Source: Candidatus Nomurabacteria bacterium
Lineage (GTDB): Bacteria; Patescibacteriota; Minisyncoccia; Phycocordibacterales; PALSA-1337
Direction of reading: 5' to 3'
NCBI GenBank assembly: GCA_943355185.1
Contig: CALREM010000005.1
Location: forward strand, 1 to 8,247
DNA length: 8,247 nucleotides
A program made the position numbers and the translations under genes. How positions within the stretch are numbered: the stretch's first letter is position 1; each line of letters opens with the position of its first letter. The notes below the pieces were generated by a model. The model was not told the DNA's origin, made no database searches, and saw only the letters and a program-made list of their open reading frames with translations. Positions 1-4,981 of this stretch are shown here, piece after piece.

Positions 1-1828
1 TTCCTGAAATGACACCCTTGAATGTCTGACCGATACGAGTACTCATATACTCAACTTGTTTCAACTTTTTAGAAGTACGTTCTGCATCTGCCGCATCGAT
101 CTCACGCGCAGTCGTACTTTCGGCAATGGTTTGGAATTTGATAATATCACGATCACCAAACGCTTCACCCTGGAGATGTTTTGCCAAGACGCGATGAACC
201 AAAAGGTCAGGATAGCGACGAATCGGGGAAGTAAAATGAGTGTAAAATTCGAAAGCTAAACCAAAGTGACCGATGTTTTTGGTTGAATAAATAGCCTTTT
301 GCATCGAACGAATGGTGGCAGTTCGTACGAGTGATTCATGTGGAGTTCCTTCGACTTGATCCAGCAAACTATTGATATCCTTGGCGGTCACTTCCCCATC
401 TTTCGAGGTGTGGAGATCATATCCAAGTGCCTTCACAAAAGTCGCGAGGTTATTGATCTTATCCTTATCAGGAACATCATGAATACGATAGATCGCTCCC
501 GTATCGCGTGGACCACTCTTTTTGATAGCATCAAAAATAAAGCGAGCTACTTCGCGGTTAGCCAACAACATGTATTCTTCAACCAGCTTGTGCGTATCCA
601 AGCGCTCATAGACATAGACACCGATGGGTCGTCCTTGTACATCCAAGCGGAATTTTATTTCTTCTTGTTCAAATTCGATCGCGCCCTGAGCAAACTTTTG
701 CTTTTGTAAAATTTTAGCCAAACGATTTAACGTAATCAATGGATCAGCATATTGCATACCGGCTTCGGCCAACTCTACCGGTTGAATACCTTTTGAGTAC
801 TTCGTGACATTTGCAGCAACACCATCTATTGCCGCCTGAGCAGTTTCGTAGGTAAAACGGTGCGTAGAATTGATGACGGTGCGACCGAACCATCGTGTAT
901 GAATATGAGCCTTATCGTCGACAACAAAAACTGCAGAGAATGTCAGCTTATCTTCATGCGGATTCAAACTACAGACATCGTTCGAAAGCACTTCGGGCAA
1001 CATCGGAATAGTGCGGTCGACAAGGTATATGGAACAGCCACGCTTGAGAGCTTCGACATCGAGAGCGTTTCCTTCACGAACAAAATGAGATACATCGGCA
1101 ATATGAACACCTATTTCATAGAGAGGACCGGTGACACCGATCTCTTGAGCTTCTGCTGCAGCTAATAGTTTGAATGAAATAGCATCGTCAAAGTCTTTTG
1201 CATCAAAGGGGTCAATAGTAAAAGTTGGAGTACTTCTCATATCACGACGCTTTGGAATTTCTGATTCCATTGTGTCTTTTTTAGTGCGATCAATTTCATC
1301 TGCCTCCTTTTCGACAGCAGGAGAAAAATTTATTTCAAAACCACTTTCCAAGACGATTGATTCCATCTCCACATCGTTGTCGCCCTTTTTACCAAGGACA
1401 CGCAGAACTTTGGCAGTTGGTAGTTTTTTAGAATCAGTCCATGGTTCAAGCTTCACCTGAACTTTTACATCTTTCTCCAAACCTGCCGCATCTTCAGGAG
1501 CAATTAAAATGTTCACATACATCTTCTTATCATCAGGAATCACGACTGTTCCCTCTTTTTCCAAACTAACAATACCTACAAACGTATCTTTTTCGCGAGT
1601 GACGATACGGAGAACTTCTCCCACTTTTTGCTTGAGACCCCGAATGATTTTTTCACTGACACGCACCTCAATCGTATCGCCATGCATGGCGGTATTGAGG
1701 GTTCCTTCTTCTATAAAAATAGAGGGCTCGAGAGATTTGCCACCCTTTCGCGGTGACATATCGACATATCCTGCGCCTTTTCTCGTCGTGGAGATGGTTC
1801 CAATGACCGTTTGTGCATCATTATTCAC
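1..1828 (-). CDS. rnr: RNase R (3'-5' exoribonuclease, RNB family), C-terminus beyond left edge
   Basis: Processive 3'-to-5' exoribonuclease that degrades structured RNA in the cytoplasm. The minus strand is open from a GTG at 1828 to the left edge, about 609 codons. Residues about 8-55 form an OB/cold-shock domain (GTISTTRKGAGYV, then FIEEGTLNTAMHGD). The RNB catalytic domain begins with RRDMR at 194-198. Its metal-binding motif TIDPFDAKDFDD carries D206, D212, D214 and D215, with the spacing of the four catalytic aspartates of E. coli RNase R. The signature TSPIRRYPDLLVHR lies at 533-546. The S1 domain starts near residue 595 (MSTRIGQTFKGVISG) and is cut by the edge. There is no N-terminal helix-turn-helix domain and probably no room for a long basic tail, so this is a compact form. 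An in-frame TGA lies 18 nt upstream of the GTG and no ATG fits the N-terminus, so GTG is the start. It has no Shine-Dalgarno; a -10 box sits six bases upstream. RNase II is an alternative name, but the TSPIRRYPDLLVHR region and overall shape favour RNase R. Confidence 0.95.
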   Translation of the reverse strand, partial: MNNDAQTVIGTISTTRKGAGYVDMSPRKGGKSLEPSIFIEEGTLNTAMHGDTIEVRVSEKIIRGLKQKVGEVLRIVTREKDTFVGIVSLEKEGTVVIPDDKKMYVNILIAPEDAAGLEKDVKVQVKLEPWTDSKKLPTAKVLRVLGKKGDNDVEMESIVLESGFEINFSPAVEKEADEIDRTKKDTMESEIPKRRDMRSTPTFTIDPFDAKDFDDAISFKLLAAAEAQEIGVTGPLYEIGVHIADVSHFVREGNALDVEALKRGCSIYLVDRTIPMLPEVLSNDVCSLNPHEDKLTFSAVFVVDDKAHIHTRWFGRTVINSTHRFTYETAQAAIDGVAANVTKYSKGIQPVELAEAGMQYADPLITLNRLAKILQKQKFAQGAIEFEQEEIKFRLDVQGRPIGVYVYERLDTHKLVEEYMLLANREVARFIFDAIKKSGPRDTGAIYRIHDVPDKDKINNLATFVKALGYDLHTSKDGEVTAKDINSLLDQVEGTPHESLVRTATIRSMQKAIYSTKNIGHFGLAFEFYTHFTSPIRRYPDLLVHRVLAKHLQGEAFGDRDIIKFQTIAESTTAREIDAADAERTSKKLKQVEYMSTRIGQTFKGVISG

Positions 1829-1834
1829 GTGCTG

Positions 1835-1864
1835 ACTATAACATCATTTTATCTTTCTTGCCCA
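1835..1864 (-). promoter_or_regulatory. Putative sigma-70-type promoter of rnr (leaderless)
   Basis: Read on the minus strand, TATAGT (1840-1835) is preceded by TG plus one base, giving an extended -10 (TGTTATAGT). A weak -35, TGGGCA (1864-1859), lies 18 bp further upstream. Exactly six bases separate the -10 from the GTG start of rnr, so the expected transcription start falls on or next to the start codon. This predicts a leaderless mRNA, in keeping with the missing Shine-Dalgarno. The -10 is convincing and the -35 is not; the call rests mainly on the extended -10 and on the same geometry recurring at two other genes here. Confidence 0.55.
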
Positions 1865-1896
1865 GCGTATCCCCCCCTTTTTTCACAATCAGCTCC

Positions 1897-1926
1897 TTGA
1901 CTAATGCAAATCATTTGCATTATACT
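1897..1926 (+). promoter_or_regulatory. Promoter of the Fur-family/ZIP operon
   Basis: The -35 TTGACT (1897-1902) and the -10 TATACT (1921-1926) each match consensus at five of six bases and are 18 bp apart. Six bases separate the -10 from the ATG at 1933, so transcription should begin at or beside the start codon. AGGA at 1927-1930 sits only two bases from the ATG, too close to act as a normal ribosome-binding site, and it would lie upstream of the transcript. The spacer is filled by a perfect palindrome, listed separately, so this promoter should be shut when the operator is bound. Confidence 0.75.
1902..1922 (+). promoter_or_regulatory. Fur-family operator: perfect 10-1-10 palindrome
   Basis: TAATGCAAAT and its exact reverse complement ATTTGCATTA flank a single C at 1912. 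The site is AT-rich and has the size and odd-centred symmetry usual for Fur, Zur, Mur or PerR boxes. It spans the gap between the -35 and -10 boxes, overlapping one base of the first and two of the second, and ends 10 bases before the start codon of the Fur-family gene. Autorepression of the regulator plus metal transporter operon is the natural reading. It lies over 35 bp from the rnr promoter elements, so control of rnr is less likely. Which metal is sensed cannot be told from the box. Confidence 0.75.
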
Positions 1927-1932
1927 AGGAAC

Positions 1933-2358
1933 ATGGAACATATAGAGACAATTAACAGCATACTCAAACAAAGGGGTTATCGTAGAAGTAGTTTAAGGAC
2001 ACACCTCATGACTCTTCTCGTCAAACGAAATAAACCACTCAGTGTAATTGATATTCAGTCCGCATTGGCTCAAAAAGTAGTACATGCTCATATTACGACG
2101 GTATATCGCGAGCTTGCCCTCCTTCAAAAAGAAGGTTTCGTAATCGAAGTGCAATTTGGCGAAAACAAAAAGCTCTACGAGCTCACTCCTACTGATCATC
2201 ACCATCACTTGGTCTGCCTTTCGTGCAACGATGTCCAGGATATTATTCTCGACAACGATCTTGATGCAGCCGAACATCTTATCAACCGTACAACCAGATT
2301 CAAAGTGACAAGTCACTCGCTCGAATTCTTCGGTACTTGTGCCACCTGTCAACCTTAA
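1933..2358 (+). CDS. Fur-family metal-responsive repressor, probably Zur-like
   Basis: A 141-residue dimeric DNA-binding repressor of normal Fur-family length. Residues about 1-80 form the winged helix, with the recognition-helix signature ITTVYRELALLQKEGFV at 54-70. The C-terminal metal-binding and dimerisation half starts at YELTPTDHHHHLVC. Two CxxC pairs, C95/C98 and C136/C139, form the structural zinc site, and H89-H92 with H128 and E131 supply likely sensor ligands. The ATG at 1933 was chosen because conserved sequence starts soon after it and a promoter and operator end just before it; upstream in-frame codons would run through the promoter and overlap rnr. The ZIP transporter gene starts nine bases after the stop, so the pair is probably one operon repressed by this protein through the palindrome at 1902-1922. 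Zinc sensing is inferred from the ZIP partner; iron, manganese or peroxide sensing cannot be excluded. Confidence 0.93.
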   Translation: MEHIETINSILKQRGYRRSSLRTHLMTLLVKRNKPLSVIDIQSALAQKVVHAHITTVYRELALLQKEGFVIEVQFGENKKLYELTPTDHHHHLVCLSCNDVQDIILDNDLDAAEHLINRTTRFKVTSHSLEFFGTCATCQP

Positions 2359-2367
2359 TATATTTTT

Positions 2368-3117
2368 ATGTCTAATCTTCTTATCTATAGTCTTATTGCC
2401 AGTGTAGTCTCACTCTGTGGAGGTATCATATTCGTCTACTACAGCAAACGTCTCTCTCATTTACTCACCTATATGGTCACCTTTGGTGCAGGAACTTTTT
2501 TAGGAGTAACGTTTCTCGATTTGCTTCCCGAAGCAGTGGAGGCAGTAGAAGAACCTCATCCTATTTTTATTGCTGCTCTGATTGGATTTTGTCTCTTCTT
2601 CGCACTCGAACGTATCCTGATGCGCTACCTCACGCACGACCATGATACCAAGGCTCACGATGACCATACCGAGTCATTACCTATCTTAGTTATCATTGGT
2701 GATAGTTTACATAACTTTCTAGATGGTATCGTCATTGCACTAGCCTTTATCGCCAACCCTCTTCTTGGCTTACCGACCGCCCTCGCTATTGCAGCCCACG
2801 AAATACCACAGGAAATAGCAGATTTCGCAATCTTGCTCGATCAAGGCTGGTCAAAGTGGAAAGTTATCCTCGTAAATGTCGCTTCATCCATTCTCACAGT
2901 CATCGGAGCTTTTGTGGGATATTATGCTGTTGGCTTTTTTGAAGGAAGCCTCCCTTATCTTCTTGCAGGTACCGCTGGTATATTCCTCTACATCGCCGCT
3001 TCCGACCTCATCCCTGAAATCCATCACCGTGCAGGTCACACCCAACTCTATTCAATCCTCTTCTTTTTCCTGTTGGGTCTTGTTTCTATAGGGTATCTCG
3101 TTTCTTTGGCGCACTAA
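2368..3117 (+). CDS. ZIP-family divalent metal transporter
   Basis: A 249-residue inner-membrane transporter that brings zinc, and perhaps iron or manganese, into the cytoplasm. About eight hydrophobic segments are visible, beginning near residues 3-25, 34-52, 65-85, 105-130, 132-155, 163-190, 195-213 and 226-246. The metal-site motifs of the family are intact: HNFLDG at 115-120 (H115, N116, D119) in the fourth helix and HEIPQE at 144-149 (H144, E145, E149) in the fifth. The loop between helices three and four is rich in His and Asp (H90, H92, H97, H100), a usual ZIP feature thought to handle or sense metal in the cytoplasm. The ATG lies nine bases after the regulator's stop in an AT-only gap with no Shine-Dalgarno; translation probably depends on coupling, though TAATAT at 2356-2361 could act as a weak internal -10. 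It should be repressed together with the upstream Fur-family gene when metal is sufficient. Confidence 0.93.
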   Translation: MSNLLIYSLIASVVSLCGGIIFVYYSKRLSHLLTYMVTFGAGTFLGVTFLDLLPEAVEAVEEPHPIFIAALIGFCLFFALERILMRYLTHDHDTKAHDDHTESLPILVIIGDSLHNFLDGIVIALAFIANPLLGLPTALAIAAHEIPQEIADFAILLDQGWSKWKVILVNVASSILTVIGAFVGYYAVGFFEGSLPYLLAGTAGIFLYIAASDLIPEIHHRAGHTQLYSILFFFLLGLVSIGYLVSLAH

Positions 3118-3303
3118 GTTGGGGCCGAGGGCGCATATTGTTTTTTTGGTAAACCAATGGAATCTTGATACGAGATTCTAGTAAGCCATGTTATTTGGAT
3201 TTACAAAATTTACCCACACTCCTGGCTTTTTCACATTCGATAGCCACAACAAGAAGGCAATGTCTCAATTACCACAATCCAACTGATGAGGTTTTTGTTC
3301 CCA

Positions 3304-3405
3304 GAAGGCCCGTATATGAAAAAATTTAAAATCTAAATGTCTGATTCACGTAACTAATGATTTATGACACCATTAGATTTTAAATTTTTTCATATACGGG
3401 CCTTC
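3304..3405. repeat. Perfect 33-bp inverted repeat with 36-nt centre
   Basis: The arm at 3304-3336 begins GAAGGCCCGTATATG and the arm at 3373-3405 is its exact reverse complement over all 33 positions. In RNA or as a cruciform it would make a very long hairpin. Within it, CTAATG (3354-3359) can pair with CATTAG (3371-3376), competing with the last four pairs of the main stem. TGTC (3338-3341) can also pair with GACA (3366-3369), extending the stem past a small internal loop. No T-run follows, so it is not a classical intrinsic terminator. No target-site duplication is evident at the ends. It could be a miniature inverted-repeat element, a transcription barrier between the ZIP operon and the next cluster, or a structured regulatory site. 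It ends 36 bases before the -10 of the cupin gene. Confidence 0.9.
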
Positions 3406-3441
3406 CCTAGTTATACACATCTAAAATAAGCCTTTTCAGTC

Positions 3442-3447
3442 TATAAT
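3442..3447 (+). promoter_or_regulatory. Putative -10 box of the mannose cluster (leaderless)
   Basis: A perfect TATAAT lies exactly six bases before the ATG at 3454, the same distance as at the rnr and Fur-family genes. No good -35 is seen at the expected place (about 3418-3425) and the -10 is not extended by TG. There is no Shine-Dalgarno; the predicted transcript would start at the initiation codon. This is probably the main promoter for the genes from 3454 onward. Confidence 0.6.
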
Positions 3448-3453
3448 TGAGGC

Positions 3454-3825
3454 ATGGCCGCCATACAACCTCTTAAACCATACCGAGAAGAACGACCGTG
3501 GGGAGAGTTTGTAGAATACACACGCAACACCCCATCTACGGTAAAGATCATCACTGTAAAGCCAGGTGAGGCTTTAAGCCTTCAGCATCATCATAACCGT
3601 GATGAATTTTGGCATGTCCTTTCAGGTGACGGCATGCTCCATATCGGCGATAGCGAAGTTCCTGCTCGTCCCGGAGAAAACCATTTTGTAAATCGCGAAA
3701 CAAAACATCGAATGACCGGAGGGTCAACCCCGCTTGTCATTTTGGAAATTTCTCTCGGAGAATTCGATGAGAATGATATTGTACGACTTGATGATCGTTA
3801 CGGACGCAGTAACACAACAACATAA
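3454..3825 (+). CDS. Cupin-type (type II) mannose-6-phosphate isomerase
   Basis: A 123-residue single-domain cupin matching the C-terminal domain of bifunctional type II phosphomannose isomerase/GDP-mannose pyrophosphorylases. It should interconvert mannose 6-phosphate and fructose 6-phosphate in the cytoplasm using a bound divalent metal. The family hallmarks appear in order: RPWGEF (14-19), VKIITVKPGEALSLQHHH (30-47), E51 followed by WHVLSGDG, H85 after FVNRETK, LEISLGEF (97-104) and a C-terminal DIVRLDDRYGR (108-118). Likely metal ligands are Q44, H46, E51 and H85. The nucleotidyltransferase half of the bifunctional enzymes is absent, so it should not make GDP-mannose. The ATG follows a TATAAT by six bases, and the next gene's ATG directly abuts this stop codon, implying translational coupling. 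A non-enzymatic or different sugar-binding cupin is possible, but the C-terminal signature makes isomerase the best call. Confidence 0.88.
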   Translation: MAAIQPLKPYREERPWGEFVEYTRNTPSTVKIITVKPGEALSLQHHHNRDEFWHVLSGDGMLHIGDSEVPARPGENHFVNRETKHRMTGGSTPLVILEISLGEFDENDIVRLDDRYGRSNTTT

Positions 3826-4944
3826 ATGGAATTCACCAGCTACACATTCAGTCTGATATTCACCATCCTTGTCATCGGTGGACTTATTGCATATACACTC
3901 TGGAGCTGGAGAAAACGAAGTACGCCTGTTTCTTCAAACAAAATTACACTCGATCGTCATCAACAAAATCCTATTCTCAGTCCTCAAACTCATAAGGAAT
4001 GGGAAATTGCAGGCACATTCAATCCTGCTGCAATGATCGACGATGAAGGTCGCACTCACGTTCTCTATCGTGCCATTGGTGCCGACGGAGTATCTCGTCT
4101 CGGATACGCTTCGAGTGAAGATGGAGCCAATTTTGAAACTTCTGACTATCCTGTCTTCTCTCTAAAAAATCCGCGTATGGCTCATATTCCACAAGTAACG
4201 GTAGTAAAACAATACAATCCGGTCATGTATCCATCAGGAGGAAGTTGGGGTGGCTGTGAGGATCCTCGCATGGTGAAAATTGGTGACAAAATCTATGTCA
4301 CCTTCAATGCCTTCGATGGATGGGATCATGTTCGTATCGCAGTCATCTCCCTTCCTGAAAAGAAATTCAAAAAAGGCCACTGGGATTGGAGTCAGCCGTT
4401 CATGATCTCTCCTGCAGGTGAAGTCAATAAAAACTGGGTTCTTTTTCCCGAAAAGATCGATGGTAAATTTGCCATTCTTCATAGCATATCACCGGAAGTT
4501 CAAATCGATTACGCCAATTATCTTGAAGAATTTTCCGATGGCAAACGAAATATCAAAAGCAAATTTGGCCAAAAAGCCCCTCGCGAAACGTGGGATACCT
4601 GGGTTCGTGGTGCTGGTCCTCCACCCGTTAAGACTGATAAAGGTTGGCTCGTTCTCTATCATGCAATGGACAAGAAAGATCCTCACATTGGATACAAGTT
4701 GGGTGCCCTCCTTTTAGATTTGAATAATCCTAAAAAAGTTATCGCTCGTTCACCGGCCCCGATCCTTACCCCAGAACAATGGTATGAAAATGATTGGAAA
4801 GCTGGAGTCGTATATGCCTGCGGCGCTGTCGTAAAAGCTGGAGTTCTCTCGGTTTACTATGGTGGTGGCGATAAACATACCTGTGTTGCACAAACAGAGT
4901 TAGCACCCTTATTGGATTGGCTGATCCAGTATGGAAAGGTATAG
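3826..4944 (+). CDS. Membrane-anchored GH130 beta-mannoside phosphorylase or hydrolase
   Basis: A 372-residue protein with one N-terminal transmembrane helix (about residues 8-26) followed by WRKR at 28-31, then a five-bladed-propeller GH130 catalytic domain from about 43 to the end. Family motifs are NPILSP (48-53), FNPAA, LYRA, GGCEDPR with E145-R148, VNKNWVLFPEKI ending at 211, H219, GAGPPPVKTDKGWLVLYH starting at 262, LLLDLNNP, and VYYGGGD near the C-terminus. The Asp of EDPR is in the region that supplies the family's proton donor. GH130 enzymes mostly split beta-mannosides with phosphate to give mannose 1-phosphate; a subset hydrolyses. The charged flank just after the helix and an acidic N-terminus suggest the N-terminus is outside and the catalytic domain is in the cytoplasm, where phosphate is available. 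Its ATG touches the stop of the isomerase gene. The exact substrate and linkage cannot be read from sequence alone. Confidence 0.88.
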   Translation: MEFTSYTFSLIFTILVIGGLIAYTLWSWRKRSTPVSSNKITLDRHQQNPILSPQTHKEWEIAGTFNPAAMIDDEGRTHVLYRAIGADGVSRLGYASSEDGANFETSDYPVFSLKNPRMAHIPQVTVVKQYNPVMYPSGGSWGGCEDPRMVKIGDKIYVTFNAFDGWDHVRIAVISLPEKKFKKGHWDWSQPFMISPAGEVNKNWVLFPEKIDGKFAILHSISPEVQIDYANYLEEFSDGKRNIKSKFGQKAPRETWDTWVRGAGPPPVKTDKGWLVLYHAMDKKDPHIGYKLGALLLDLNNPKKVIARSPAPILTPEQWYENDWKAGVVYACGAVVKAGVLSVYYGGGDKHTCVAQTELAPLLDWLIQYGKV

Positions 4945-4981
4945 GTTTTTACTTTTGAGATTTAATTTTTGATTTTGTACC

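Larger units (their letters stand above)
3118..3453. other. Gene-free region between the ZIP gene and the mannose cluster
   Basis: This 336-bp stretch has no convincing gene. After the ZIP stop there is a T-run at 3141-3147 without a clear GC-rich stem before it. Two small hairpins follow: TTGG/CCAA (3146-3149 with 3154-3157), and an eight-pair stem with one G-T pair (3158-3165 with 3173-3180, loop of seven). Neither is followed by a T-run, so no standard terminator can be named, although the ZIP operon must end somewhere here. A 32-codon open frame at 3188-3286 has no promoter, ribosome-binding site or recognisable family. The right half holds the large inverted repeat (3304-3405) and the -10 box of the next gene (3442-3447), both listed separately. 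Confidence 0.7.

Noticed and set aside
56..1835. Five plus-strand open frames across the first 1.8 kb
   Set aside because: The minus strand there codes continuously for RNase R with catalytic motifs in place, so the plus-strand frames are chance openings.
1813..1932. A 40-codon N-terminal extension of the Fur-family protein from an upstream ATG
   Set aside because: It would overlap the rnr start and run through the operator and promoter. The extra residues match nothing in the family, and the ATG at 1933 gives normal Fur length.
3121..3147. A terminator directly after the ZIP gene ending in the T-run at 3141-3147
   Set aside because: The preceding GC-rich bases do not form a convincing stem; the GGCGC copies around 3111 and 3130 are direct, not inverted, repeats.
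3304..3405. The long inverted repeat as an intrinsic terminator or an invertible promoter
   Set aside because: No T-run follows either arm, and the loop is 36 nt, which is poor for termination. The 36-nt centre holds no promoter-like sequence and no recombinase gene is nearby, so inversion control is unsupported.
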